Position numbers and translations under genes: made by a program. A stretch of 64,000 nt of DNA from Candidatus Thorarchaeota archaeon (GTDB taxonomy: Archaea > Asgardarchaeota > Thorarchaeia > Thorarchaeales > Thorarchaeaceae): positions 90,040-154,039 of the forward strand of contig RDOF01000003.1 of assembly GCA_011365025.1 (NCBI GenBank). The letters are read 5' to 3'. The number at the start of each line of letters is the position of its first letter. The stretch's first letter is position 1. Of this stretch, positions 8,459 to 17,423 are shown piece after piece. The notes below the pieces were generated by a model that saw only the letters and a list, made by a program, of their open reading frames with translations, was not told the origin of the DNA and made no database searches.

Positions 8459-8500
8459 AAAAACAGAAATCTGGCGGGGCAACCAAAGGCTGCCCCCCAG
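8459..8500 (-). terminator. Terminator of the histone gene
   Basis: On the minus strand CTGGGGGGCA pairs with TGCCCCGCCAG (8471-8500, one mismatch). It is followed by sequence with a T-run (complement of the A-run at 8459-8463). It lies 21 bases beyond the histone stop codon. Confidence 0.6.
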
Positions 8501-8521
8501 TCTAAACTACCACTTGAGTAC

Positions 8522-8728
8522 CTACAGATCGTAGGCCTTCAAGGTCTTCCTCTTGTTCTCTTTGCATCTACCAGCAGCAGCTTCAAGCAAATTGCCAATC
8601 TGCAAATTGATTGCATCATAAGCATCAGAGCCGACCATCATATCGTTCTGCTTGGCGAACTCCTTCACTGCTGACTTCACAAAAAAGGTTGGATATTTTT
8701 TCTTCGGTTTAGCCAATTCTTTACACAT
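8522..8728 (-). CDS. Archaeal histone-fold protein
   Basis: 68 residues from the ATG at 8728, the usual length of an archaeal histone. The Lys-rich N-terminus (KPKKKYP) is followed by helix 1 (TFFVKSAVKEFAK), the long helix 2 (GSDAYDAINLQIGNLLEAAA) and the closing KRKTLKAYDL, which corresponds to KTIKAEDI of methanogen histones. It would dimerise and wrap DNA. An in-frame GTG at 8773 directly abuts AAGGAGGT, which is too close for normal initiation. Family length favours the ATG, though the strong ribosome site is then unexplained. A TATA-like CTTTTAAG near 8811-8818 is upstream. Confidence 0.75.
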   Translation of the reverse strand: MCKELAKPKKKYPTFFVKSAVKEFAKQNDMMVGSDAYDAINLQIGNLLEAAAGRCKENKRKTLKAYDL

Positions 8729-8930
8729 CCCTTCAAAGTTGCCCAGAACGCACCTAGAGCGCGTCTGACACACACCTCCTTAAAGGTGGCTAGAATGCGT
8801 CTAGGTTGCTTAAAAGGCTATCCTGCGTAAGCTTTTCAAAACCTGTATTTCGCGCGCGTTCTTGCGGTTCCTTACCGTTTTTCATACTATTAACTATAAT
8901 AAACCTATCGGAAATGTACTTTAACCGAAT

Positions 8931-8963
8931 TATTTATAACTAAAACTGTACATTAGTACAGTT
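8931..8963 (+). promoter_or_regulatory. Promoter with palindromic operator AACTGTAC-ATTA-GTACAGTT
   Basis: TATA-like TATTTATAAC at 8931-8940 is followed by a perfect inverted repeat with 8-bp arms at 8944-8963, which covers the expected transcription start. The gene it precedes encodes a winged-helix protein, so autoregulation is the simplest reading (inferred). Confidence 0.6.
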
Positions 8964-8975
8964 AGTGGACAGACA

Positions 8976-9794
8976 ATGACCGATGATATTGAAAGAATCA
9001 AGGACGAGCTCGAGGAGATTCGAAGAATCAAAGCGGACCTCGCGAAGGAGCTTGAAGATGTCCGAGAGGAGCGGGCACGACTGCGGAGACCTTCGAGGCC
9101 TGTAAGACCCCCACCGGTGCCGAGGATAAAGCGTACAGCAAGCATTGACCTTGACCCCTTAGTGGAGAGTCTTGATGTGATGATGGAAGATTTGGGCGAG
9201 CAGATTCGACTCTCAATGAGCGGTATTGAAGATATCGGCGCTCAAATTGGCGATGCATTCTCTGAACCTTTCTGCAAGGGAATTCGGATAGGTCACAAAT
9301 CCGGCAAGCGGAAAGAAAGGCAGTATAAGGAAGTTGAAGCAATATCTCCAGAACGAGTGGCTCGAATCGTAGGGCCTCTTGGAAGTGAGGAACGTCTTAG
9401 TATTCTTGATTTTCTCAGGGCGGGCGGCAAGACCTTCAACGAACTCGAAACCCACACAGGGAAGACTGGTAGTTCTCTGACGCATCATCTAAACCCTCTT
9501 GTCGAGGCTGGCTACGTTATCAAGGGCGAAGTGCGTGGAACCTACTATGTGACGGTGGAAGGTCGTCTGGCTTATCGTCTTGCCCAGTGGCTCACGAGTC
9601 AAGTTGAACGAGAACGCTCCAAGGCGGGAGAAAACGGTGAGAGTAGGATCGTCCAGGTCGTTAGAGATGAGGAAGACGACTCTCCTAGTGCGGATGCTGA
9701 CATCGACCTGGACGCTGATGATTTTGATATTGATGTTGACCAAGTAGATGAACCAGATGAACTTGATGAATTGGATGAGGAGGATGATTGGTAA
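8976..9794 (+). CDS. Winged-helix regulator with coiled coil and acidic tail
   Basis: 272 residues in three parts. An N-terminal coiled coil (about 1-40) is followed by a Pro/Arg-rich linker and a second helical stretch. Next comes an ArsR-like winged-helix domain (about 125-210) with LGSEERLSILDFLRAGGKTF, the recognition helix region GSSLTHHLNPLVEAGYVIKG and a wing RGTYYVTVEG. The last 50 residues are almost all Asp/Glu. The acidic tail may mimic DNA or hold the partner protein. The promoter carries a perfect palindrome over the start site. The TAA overlaps the next gene's ATG. Confidence 0.75.
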   Translation: MTDDIERIKDELEEIRRIKADLAKELEDVREERARLRRPSRPVRPPPVPRIKRTASIDLDPLVESLDVMMEDLGEQIRLSMSGIEDIGAQIGDAFSEPFCKGIRIGHKSGKRKERQYKEVEAISPERVARIVGPLGSEERLSILDFLRAGGKTFNELETHTGKTGSSLTHHLNPLVEAGYVIKGEVRGTYYVTVEGRLAYRLAQWLTSQVERERSKAGENGESRIVQVVRDEEDDSPSADADIDLDADDFDIDVDQVDEPDELDELDEEDDW

Positions 9795-10555
9795 TGAAAA
9801 AGTTTGAAGTTGATGGTCCTATTAGGGTGTTGAAGGACACCTGCAATCTAATCTCTCACAAGAAGGCCATTCTTACCCTTGAGAGAGGATGTGCTTTCGT
9901 GTACCTTAAACAAAACGGAGATCGGGTTGGACTGGCTTTTGATGGACCATCTGCGCTCGTCATAGATGCAATTGCAGAAACAGAGCAAGGCGCTGTTGGA
10001 CAATCTGTGAAGCCTTCACTAAAGGGAATTCAACTCTACATAGGAGATATGAATGTCGAGAACATATCAGAGGAGGCTAGCGGTCAAGAAACTATCGAGC
10101 TCGGCTACAACGGCAATGATGCCTTCCTTGAGGCTGTCAGAAACGCAATTCATGATCAGGTCAATGGCGGCCAGAAGACGCAGATTGAGGCTGCCAAGGG
10201 TAGTATCTTTCTGGGCAAGGACATTGATGAGAAATCAATCGTTCTTGTTGCTAAAGGCGACAAGGATTTTGTCTTTGTATACGGGAAGAGCGTGTTTGCA
10301 GTCGGTGATGACAATATGGTATCAGTTGACAAATCCGGTGTAAGAATTCGAGGTAAGCGCGGAAAGGACCTTACAATTACGAAGGAAGGGATTGTAGGAC
10401 TGGAAGGCTTAGCCGAAATAGGTCCAGCAATAGGGCGGGCAGTAGGCGAAGCTATGAAAGGTTTGACAACTCTGGACCCATGGATGTCCTTTAGCGCAGT
10501 GAGAAGAGCGAAGTATGCTTACGATAACGTTGATGACTTCGACTGGGATGACTGA
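9794..10555 (+). CDS. Uncharacterised protein co-translated with the winged-helix regulator
   Basis: 253 residues starting at the ATG that overlaps the regulator's stop (TAATG), so the two are translationally coupled. The sequence has alternating beta-rich segments, including two similar stretches: GCAFVYLKQNGDRVGLAFDG (about 28-50) and KDFVFVYGKSVFAVGDDNMV (about 155-180). No transmembrane helix or catalytic motif is visible. It ends in an acidic DDFDWDD like its partner. No family recognised; a ligand-sensing or anti-regulator role is only an inference from the coupling. Confidence 0.7.
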   Translation: MKKFEVDGPIRVLKDTCNLISHKKAILTLERGCAFVYLKQNGDRVGLAFDGPSALVIDAIAETEQGAVGQSVKPSLKGIQLYIGDMNVENISEEASGQETIELGYNGNDAFLEAVRNAIHDQVNGGQKTQIEAAKGSIFLGKDIDEKSIVLVAKGDKDFVFVYGKSVFAVGDDNMVSVDKSGVRIRGKRGKDLTITKEGIVGLEGLAEIGPAIGRAVGEAMKGLTTLDPWMSFSAVRRAKYAYDNVDDFDWDD

Positions 10556-10581
10556 TCTGAGTCAGACATGGTTTCTGGCTG

Positions 10582-10617
10582 GGCCTCCGCACAACTGCGG
10601 AGGTCATGTTTCCTTTT
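10582..10617 (+). terminator. Strong hairpin terminator between convergent operons
   Basis: CCTCCGCA-CAAC-TGCGGAGG with two more closing pairs spans 10582-10605, followed by TTTCCTTTTT. It lies 27 bases after the plus-strand stop and directly abuts the stop of the convergent ABC gene. Confidence 0.75.
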
Positions 10618-12425
10618 TACTCTCTCGCCTTGGCCGACGCTTTCATAGCTCTGGGATGAATCTGCAATTCATAGAGTGAGTAGTACTTCCCTTTGCGAGT
10701 CATCAGTTCCGAGTGTTTACCAATCTCTACAATTTTCCCGTTTTCCAGAACCACAATTCGTTCTGCATTAACAATGGTTGACAGACGATGGGCAACCACT
10801 ATAGATGTTCTATTCTTGAGAAGTTTCCTCATTCCTCGTTGTATGGCATGCTCAGTATAGACATCTACAGAGCTTGTCGCCTCGTCGAGAACCAATATGC
10901 TTGGGTCTGCGAGGAGTGCACGGGCAAAGCTAACAAGCTGACGTTCACCCTCAGAGAGTCTAGCTCCTCGCTCACCAACCTCTGTATCAAGACCATTCTC
11001 GAGATTATTCAGAACCCTTCGGGCACCTATGGCTTCAACTGCCTCGAGCACCTCCTCTTCTGATGCATGAGGTTTCCCGTACCTAATGTTGTCTCGAACA
11101 GTTCCCATGAAGAGGAAAGGATTCTGAAGCACGATTCCTATCCGGGATCGAAGCGACTCAAGTGTTACATCTCTCACGTCAAATCCATCAATAACCACCG
11201 ATCCACTCCAGACGTCATAGAATCTATTGAGTAGGTTGATGACTGTGGTCTTTCCCGCCCCTGTATCACCAACAAGGGCAATTGTTTCTCCGGCCTGAAT
11301 GGCAAGGTTGAAGTCCTTGAGGATTACTGTGTCTTCGAGATATCCGAAGTCCACATGGTCAAAGACGATGTTTCCCTTAACAGGCGGTAGCGGTACTGCA
11401 CTGGGGCTGTCCTTTACAGTTGGCTCAGTGTCAAGCACCGTGAACACACGTTCTGCACCTGCAAACGCGCTTTGCACTGAGGTATAGAAGTTTGCAATTG
11501 TTAGAATTGGGCGGAAGAATCGATCACTAAACTGAATAAACATAACAACAGTTCCCAGTGTGATGGTTCCCTGGATTAATCGACCGCCTCCAATTAGAAG
11601 TATGAGAAATACGCCAAGTCCACTGATGAACCTGATTGAGGGGAAGAAGGTTGCATTCGCTTTGCCGGCATCCACGTTAGACTGGTAATCCTCCCGGTTT
11701 ATTTCAGCAAAGCGATCAACGCTTCTTTTCTCTCTTGCAAAGCTCTTAGTTTCTTTTGCTCCCGAAATACTTTCGGCGAAGTTGGAAGTGACACCTGAAA
11801 TGGTCTTTCGCGTCCTTCGATATGCCTCCCTTAGATGTCTTCTGAAGTAGATTGTCGTTATTAATAGGACAGGGACAATTCCAAGAGTGACGAGTGCGAG
11901 CTGAAGGTCAACGGAAAAGATAACGACACCTATAGCAAGTACTATGAAAATCTGAGCGAATGTGCTGAATAGCCCCTCACTAAGAAGCTCGCTCATTCTT
12001 TCCACGTCGTTAATCAGACGCGAGATTATTCTTCCGGATGATGATTTATCGTAGAAATCCTGCGACATTCCTTGGAGATGCTCATAGAGTTCTTGTCGCA
12101 TGGTGTATATGGCATGCTGACCCATGGTTGCCATAATGTATTCATAACCATAGCTTGTAAGCCATGCTGCAATCTGGAGCACAGTATAGAGAAGGGACGT
12201 GAAGAGCAATGCCTGAGCATTTCCGCCGCTAAAATCGACGTCGATAGCCTGACGAAGCACAAAAGGAATGCAAACATCGACCCCGATGCTAAATGCCACT
12301 AGGACAGACACGACTACAAATCTTCGTCTATAAGCCAGGAGATAAGCTATCATTCTTTTCAGTAAGTCGCCATCAGAGTAGACATAGGTCCTCTCTTCCT
12401 CATCGGCAACCATCTGTCCACTCAT
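10617..12425 (-). CDS. Heterodimeric ABC exporter subunit with canonical Walker B
   Basis: 602 residues: an N-terminal six-helix exporter domain (about 25-320), then a nucleotide-binding domain. Seen are Walker A GDTGAGKTT, Q-loop VLQNPFLF, a variant signature LSEGERQ, Walker B ILVLDEATSSVD with the catalytic Glu, and H-loop AHRLSTI. In heterodimeric type-IV exporters one site is degenerate. Here this subunit has the good Glu but an altered signature, and its partner has the reverse. Its ATG overlaps the partner's stop (ATGA). It probably exports a lipid, peptide or drug; the substrate is unknown. Confidence 0.92.
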   Translation of the reverse strand: MSGQMVADEEERTYVYSDGDLLKRMIAYLLAYRRRFVVVSVLVAFSIGVDVCIPFVLRQAIDVDFSGGNAQALLFTSLLYTVLQIAAWLTSYGYEYIMATMGQHAIYTMRQELYEHLQGMSQDFYDKSSSGRIISRLINDVERMSELLSEGLFSTFAQIFIVLAIGVVIFSVDLQLALVTLGIVPVLLITTIYFRRHLREAYRRTRKTISGVTSNFAESISGAKETKSFAREKRSVDRFAEINREDYQSNVDAGKANATFFPSIRFISGLGVFLILLIGGGRLIQGTITLGTVVMFIQFSDRFFRPILTIANFYTSVQSAFAGAERVFTVLDTEPTVKDSPSAVPLPPVKGNIVFDHVDFGYLEDTVILKDFNLAIQAGETIALVGDTGAGKTTVINLLNRFYDVWSGSVVIDGFDVRDVTLESLRSRIGIVLQNPFLFMGTVRDNIRYGKPHASEEEVLEAVEAIGARRVLNNLENGLDTEVGERGARLSEGERQLVSFARALLADPSILVLDEATSSVDVYTEHAIQRGMRKLLKNRTSIVVAHRLSTIVNAERIVVLENGKIVEIGKHSELMTRKGKYYSLYELQIHPRAMKASAKARE

Positions 12426-14332
12426 TCTCTGACATCTCCCTCCGCAGTTCTAGCACCAATATATGAGGCTGCCAATTCCATCTCGGCAAGGGTCTGAAAG
12501 ATAGATGAGTACAGACCCTCCTGAGCCATGAGTTCTTCATGAGTCCCCATTTCCACAATCTGGCCTCTTTCCATCATTACGATAAGGTCTGCATTCCTAA
12601 TCGTGCTTAGTCGGTGTGTGATAATAAACGTCGTTCGCCCTGCCATCAGGTTCTCCAACGCTTTCTGAATCATCATCTCCGTCTTTGCATCAACTGAGCT
12701 CGTGGAGTCATCAAGAATCAATATCCTTGGATTTGCGAGAAGTGCCCGTGCAATTGCCACTCTTTGCTTCTGTCCTCCGGACAAGGTTATGCCTCTCTCA
12801 CCTATGACCGTATCATATTCCTTCTCCAAGGTCATAACAAAGTCATGAATCATTGCAGCTTTTGCCGCAGATTGCACTTCTTCAAGGGTGGCTTCTGGCC
12901 TTCCAAAGGCTATGTTTTCACGTATAGTATCAGTGAAGAGGAAGGGGTCTTGGTGAACAATACCAATGTGTCTTCGGATATCTTCGATTCTATAGGACCT
13001 TACGTCTACGCCATCAACCAGTACCCTTCCAGGCTCGCTAATGGTTATCTCTTGATCGCCAATCTGTACCTTTCCATCGACGACCTTCAGTTTCTTATCT
13101 CCAATTTCAACGCAGTTCTCATCACTGACTCTGTATGCCTTTCCGTCGTAGGCGAAAGCCCTCTCATCATCCACATCGTAGAATCTCGGAATCAGGCTAA
13201 TCAAGCTGGTCTTTCCCGAGCCTGTTCCTCCAAGCAATGCCACTACTTGTCCAGGTTTGACATGCAGATCAACGCCTCGAAGAATGAAGTTGCTGCCCCG
13301 ATAGCTGAAGTATACATTCTCAAAATCGACGGCTCCCTCTATTTCATCGACGCAAACCGGCTCATCTGGATTCATTAGCTCATCCCGAACATCCAATATG
13401 TAGAACGTTCTCTCTCCAGACGCAGATGCTCTCTGATACATTCCCACTCCCCAACTGAGGAATCTACCTGGCAACACAAGCATGCTAACAAGTGTTACAA
13501 AGCCAACGAATTCGCCAAATGACAAGTTTCCTGTATCATAAACTGCACCTCCAAAGTAAATCAGTGCTCCGACTGCAATCCCAAGTATTGCTGGTAAAAG
13601 GGGTCTATAGAATGATAAAAGGCGAAGCGCTTCAACCCTAAGCCTCAGGAAACCTCTATTCTCCTCATCCACTCTGGCGTATTCTCTATCAGCAGACGCA
13701 AAGGACTGGACAACTCTCATTCCTACTACATTCTCGGCAAGAACAGAACTGAGGACACCATACTGACTTCTTGCAGCATAGAACACGGGCCTCACTTTCT
13801 TGGCAAAAACGATAACAAAGACAAAAATGAAAGGAACTAGCGTCAGCATGATTCCAGTTAGATCTGGGCTGACTGTCCACATGACGGCATAGGTTCCTAT
13901 GAGCGTCACAATGCCTATGAAAATTACACGATAGCCCCAGAAAAGAAATTCGCGCATTGTTGTGACATCTGTAGTCACACGAGCAAGTATCTGTCCGGTT
14001 TCGTTTTGATCATAAAATGCCAGGTCCTTTTCCATTAGTGAATCATACAATTCGCTGCGTAGGTCGTAGATTACGTGTTGTGCCATCAATGCCGCTACAT
14101 ATCTTCCAGCAGTGTCAAAAATCATGTAGAGCGCAGTCAGGGCCAGATAGAGCAGCGAATAGCCCACAAGGAGTTCATAGTCACGCAATACAATTACTGA
14201 GTCGATTATCTCAACTAGCACTAAAGGTGATATGACATTGAATACTGTGCCGATGCCTGCGGCAGTAAGGAAGCCGAAGAAATGACCTTTGTATTTCAAG
14301 GCATACCGAGTTAGTCGACCTACGTACCCCAT
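12422..14332 (-). CDS. Heterodimeric ABC exporter subunit with degenerate Walker B and an NBD insertion
   Basis: 636 residues, first gene of the exporter pair. An N-terminal six-helix domain is followed by a nucleotide-binding domain with Walker A GGTGSGKTS, canonical signature LSGGQKQR and H-loop THRLSTI. Walker B reads ILILDDSTSSVD, with Asp in place of the catalytic Glu. About 45 extra residues, rich in short beta segments (VEIGDKKLKVVDGKVQIGD), are inserted between Walker A and the Q-loop, where exporters normally read 'FYDP..G.V.IDG'. This insertion is unusual and accounts for the extra length. Confidence 0.92.
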   Translation of the reverse strand: MGYVGRLTRYALKYKGHFFGFLTAAGIGTVFNVISPLVLVEIIDSVIVLRDYELLVGYSLLYLALTALYMIFDTAGRYVAALMAQHVIYDLRSELYDSLMEKDLAFYDQNETGQILARVTTDVTTMREFLFWGYRVIFIGIVTLIGTYAVMWTVSPDLTGIMLTLVPFIFVFVIVFAKKVRPVFYAARSQYGVLSSVLAENVVGMRVVQSFASADREYARVDEENRGFLRLRVEALRLLSFYRPLLPAILGIAVGALIYFGGAVYDTGNLSFGEFVGFVTLVSMLVLPGRFLSWGVGMYQRASASGERTFYILDVRDELMNPDEPVCVDEIEGAVDFENVYFSYRGSNFILRGVDLHVKPGQVVALLGGTGSGKTSLISLIPRFYDVDDERAFAYDGKAYRVSDENCVEIGDKKLKVVDGKVQIGDQEITISEPGRVLVDGVDVRSYRIEDIRRHIGIVHQDPFLFTDTIRENIAFGRPEATLEEVQSAAKAAMIHDFVMTLEKEYDTVIGERGITLSGGQKQRVAIARALLANPRILILDDSTSSVDAKTEMMIQKALENLMAGRTTFIITHRLSTIRNADLIVMMERGQIVEMGTHEELMAQEGLYSSIFQTLAEMELAASYIGARTAEGDVRE

Positions 14333-14414
14333 ATTCAGAACACATTCTTGATGCCCTTGAACCCAAATGATAAGAGTTGCGTAGAGTGCACTCGTGGATT
14401 TCTAGGATCCATAA

Positions 14415-14831
14415 CTAGTGACATGCTTCTGCAAGACTCCGACCTAACATCCGACATTTTTCGAGGTCGTCCTCTCTGGGAAAATCCTTGACTCGTAGAG
14501 GCTGTCCTTGGACCATCTTGGCTCCTAGTTCTTTCAGTTGCTTTGAAATGAAATCTGGTGCTTCACCACTCCATCCGTAGGAACCAAATCCTGCCGCTGG
14601 CAAGTTTCCAATTCCCTTCAACTCATCAAGGATTTGCCTTGTTTTTGGAAGAGTCCTTTTCATTCGCGTTGAACTGCCGATTGCCAAAGCACATGCGTCA
14701 CCAACTTCAGTGAAATCAAGCGCAGAAATGAGATCACAGTCTGCTCCAGCATTCCTCACCCCTTCACATATTGCCTCGGCCATTGCCTTGGTTCGTCCTC
14801 TTGTGCTTTCGTAGACAACAATTACTCTCAT
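14415..14831 (-). CDS. Flavodoxin-like protein
   Basis: 138 residues with the FMN phosphate loop near the N-terminus (VVYESTRGRTKAMAEAI), then IGSSTRM and FGSYGWSGEAP, the loops that flank the isoalloxazine ring in flavodoxins. It is a short-chain flavodoxin and probably a soluble electron carrier or flavodoxin-domain oxidoreductase. It stands alone, divergent from the endonuclease III-like gene. Confidence 0.85.
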   Translation of the reverse strand: MRVIVVYESTRGRTKAMAEAICEGVRNAGADCDLISALDFTEVGDACALAIGSSTRMKRTLPKTRQILDELKGIGNLPAAGFGSYGWSGEAPDFISKQLKELGAKMVQGQPLRVKDFPREDDLEKCRMLGRSLAEACH

Positions 14832-14910
14832 TGTGAGTCACTTTCTGAATATGCCGTTTGGAACAAAAGCCTTCGGTATTGACAAGGCAAAGCGCCTCAA
14901 GTGATGCTTT

Positions 14911-14942
14911 CATATATTATGATTCTCATGCATGATTGTGCA
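14911..14942 (+). promoter_or_regulatory. Leaderless promoter of the endonuclease III-like gene
   Basis: CATATATTAT at 14911-14920 is a good TATA element. The ATG at 14942 lies about 27 bases downstream with no ribosome site between, as expected for a leaderless archaeal transcript. Confidence 0.5.
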
Positions 14943-15631
14943 TGCATTTGAATTCAGCATATTCATCAGCAAGAGATAAAGCAAAAGCAGTATGCGCCAT
15001 ATTGATTGACGAATATGGTAGTAATGTGTCTGACCGTGTGATGGACTCAATTGCAGAACTTGTGTTCACCATTCTCTCACAAAATACTGCTGATATTAAC
15101 ACAGAACGGGCGTTTAGGGCCCTCACGTCTACCTACTCCTCGTGGGATGCAGTTCTAGCGGCTCCACAAGATGCTTTGGCTTCGGTTATAAGGTCCTCTG
15201 GTCCTTTTAGAATTAAAGCCAAACGGATTAAAGCTGCACTTGGCGAAATTAAGAATCGTGTTGGCACTCTAGATCTCAGTTTGCTTGAGAAAATGGACCC
15301 TAATGATGCCATGGATTGGCTCACTTCTCTTCATGGAGTCGGACCAAAGACTGCATCTATTGTTCTTCTATTCTGTTTTGATATGCCTCTGCTTCCAGTT
15401 GACACCCATGTATGGCGGATAAGCAAGAGACTTGGGCTGGTGCCAAACAACGTCACTAGGGAAGAGGCGCAAAAAATGCTTCAGGAATTTGTACCGAAAG
15501 AGTGTGTAAAATCCATGAATCATAATATGATTAATCATGGAAGAAATGTCTGCAGGTCCCGAAAGCCATTGTGTGATGTTTGTTTTCTTGGTTCATTTTG
15601 TGACTACTACTCCGCGAGAGCCAGAGCCTAG
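14942..15631 (+). CDS. nth: Endonuclease III-like DNA glycosylase/AP lyase
   Basis: 229 residues of the HhH-GPD superfamily. The helix-hairpin-helix reads LHGVGPKTAS with the catalytic Lys, followed by the catalytic Asp in PVDTHVWRI. The C-terminus has the iron-sulfur motif C-x6-C-x2-C-x5-C (CRSRKPLCDVCFLGSFC). It removes oxidised pyrimidines and cuts the abasic site. The ATG at 14942 fits a leaderless promoter; a TTG six bases earlier is possible. The overall sequence looks closer to the archaeal Nth-related branch than to bacterial Nth. Confidence 0.88.
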   Translation: MHLNSAYSSARDKAKAVCAILIDEYGSNVSDRVMDSIAELVFTILSQNTADINTERAFRALTSTYSSWDAVLAAPQDALASVIRSSGPFRIKAKRIKAALGEIKNRVGTLDLSLLEKMDPNDAMDWLTSLHGVGPKTASIVLLFCFDMPLLPVDTHVWRISKRLGLVPNNVTREEAQKMLQEFVPKECVKSMNHNMINHGRNVCRSRKPLCDVCFLGSFCDYYSARARA

Positions 15632-15751
15632 AAGTAATAGGCAGGCAAACTATTCCTTTAATTGATTTACCTTCCAGTAGATACAAAAGGGCATTGCATC
15701 GTTTCATCAATTGACAATCGATACTAAAACTTCCTGGAGCGAATCACAATC

Positions 15752-17092
15752 TTGCAGGCAGCGTTTGAACCAACCACACTGCTTCTCATTGGTACAGCAC
15801 TTTTTCTTGCAGCTGTTGGTGCTGCCATAATGAAGAGATTCGGCGTTCCGCAGATTCTTGGTTTCATGCTTGCGGGTCTCTTCCTAGGTTCATCAGGCCT
15901 CCTAGACGATGCTGCTAGAATGGCTCTGTATCCACTTGTGGACCTCGCACTGGGGCTAATTGGCTATAATATCGGATTGGAATTAAGGAAGGAGGTCTTT
16001 AGGGGTCAGACTAGGCGCATGTCCGTCATTCTCTTAGCAGAATCAATACTTACCTTCGTAGTCGTCACATTCTTGGCTTATCTAGTATTGAATCAATTAC
16101 ACATTGCGATTGTCTTTGGTGCTTTGGCCAGTGCAACAGATCCCGCATCTACGGTGATGGTTATTTGGGAACGGAAATGCAAGGGCAATTTAACGGACAC
16201 CTTAATGTTCGTCCTTGCAATGGATGATGTAATCGCCATATTGCTGGCTAACTTCTCCATTTCCATTGCTGTCTTCTACTACTCAGCGCCTGGAGTTTTT
16301 ACTCTCATTGACGCGCTCCTCCTGCCCCTCTATGAGATTGCTGCTTCCTCTATTGCAGGTGCGATAATTGGATTTGCCATGGTCTACTTCATCAACCGAG
16401 AAAGCGACCGACGGCAGCTGCTTGAGTTGGAGCTAGGAGTAATAATCCTCCTAGTTGGAATGATGTCTTTCCTGCATCTGAGTTCAATTCTAGCATGCAT
16501 GGTATTTGGCTTCGTTGTTGGCAACTATGTGAAACCGGAAAAGGACCCGGTGAGTCACACTCTAAATGTTGTAATGTCTCCAATCGTCATGATTTTCTTC
16601 GTCATAGTTGGAGCGTCAATTGACATCTCAGTTGTCATGGAGATAACTGTCCTTCTTCTGGCCGGGCTCTATGTAATAGGTCGCACATTTTCAAAATACT
16701 TTGGAGCATTTGCAGGTGCCAGAGTAACTGATACGCCTCCTCTGACAAGGAAGTATCTTGGATTATGTCTAATGTCCCAAGCAGGTGTGGCTGTGGGCCT
16801 GTCACTTGTTGTGGAACAGAGTCTTATTGGTATTGGAACATCAGAAGCCATCTATTTCGGGACTCTAATCCTCAATGTGCTAATACTGACTACAATGATT
16901 CTCCAGGTGTTTGGACCAATTACCGCTGATGTAGGGCTCAGGCGCGCAAGAGAATTTCCGCCTGATACATACGATTCTCACCATGAAGCTCTCTTTGTGA
17001 CTGAACTGCGGGGCGTGCGTGACGATGACAGTAACGTAAACGAATTCTCAAAGTGCCCTCCCGACGCAAAAGGTGAGGACGAATTAGAATGA
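15752..17092 (+). CDS. Cation/proton antiporter (CPA family)
   Basis: 446 residues with about 12 membrane helices and a short cytoplasmic tail. The exchange-site motif is ALASATDPAST in helix 5, where CPA exchangers carry TD or ND. A second conserved acidic motif is LAMDDVIAILL. There is no RCK/TrkA-N domain in the 80-residue tail, so it is a minimal NhaP/Kef-type exchanger. It should swap sodium or potassium for protons across the membrane. TTG start, with GGAG about 12 bases upstream. Confidence 0.85.
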   Translation: MQAAFEPTTLLLIGTALFLAAVGAAIMKRFGVPQILGFMLAGLFLGSSGLLDDAARMALYPLVDLALGLIGYNIGLELRKEVFRGQTRRMSVILLAESILTFVVVTFLAYLVLNQLHIAIVFGALASATDPASTVMVIWERKCKGNLTDTLMFVLAMDDVIAILLANFSISIAVFYYSAPGVFTLIDALLLPLYEIAASSIAGAIIGFAMVYFINRESDRRQLLELELGVIILLVGMMSFLHLSSILACMVFGFVVGNYVKPEKDPVSHTLNVVMSPIVMIFFVIVGASIDISVVMEITVLLLAGLYVIGRTFSKYFGAFAGARVTDTPPLTRKYLGLCLMSQAGVAVGLSLVVEQSLIGIGTSEAIYFGTLILNVLILTTMILQVFGPITADVGLRRAREFPPDTYDSHHEALFVTELRGVRDDDSNVNEFSKCPPDAKGEDELE

Positions 17093-17125
17093 TGCTTATC
17101 AAGCGAAATACACAAACTGCCTTCT

Positions 17126-17419
17126 ATGACCGCTGATACATGCATTCGAAGCGAACCTTGGAATATTCTCCGTCGAGTTCGTAGTCAAAAGGGCCGCTGT
17201 GCAGAAGGATATGAGGAAGGAGATGAGATACTATTTACTTCTAATGAAATCAAAGGCCGAATTTGTATCAGTGCATTATACTCCATAATCCCGAAAGTGT
17301 ATGCCATGATGTACAATTCGCGATTCCCTTGGTTGAAGAATCAATGCATTGCTACTCATGCATGTCCCGATGCATCCAACCCCGTGGTATTCGAACTGAG
17401 AGAGTGGAGCCGTAGCTGA
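17126..17419 (+). CDS. TIGR04076-type small conserved protein
   Basis: 97 residues. The middle and end follow a pattern I recall for this small family: GRCAEGYEEGDEI, then GRICISALYSIIPKVYAM, FPW, and CPDASNPVVFELREW at the end. Family function is unknown. It lies 33 bases after the antiporter stop on the same strand and may share its transcript. The ATG lacks an obvious ribosome site. Confidence 0.6.
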   Translation: MTADTCIRSEPWNILRRVRSQKGRCAEGYEEGDEILFTSNEIKGRICISALYSIIPKVYAMMYNSRFPWLKNQCIATHACPDASNPVVFELREWSRS

Positions 17420-17423
17420 TTGA

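Noticed and set aside
12764..13378. A 204-residue plus-strand frame opposite the second ABC subunit
   Set aside because: It is the shadow of a highly conserved gene; its predicted protein has no recognisable motif.
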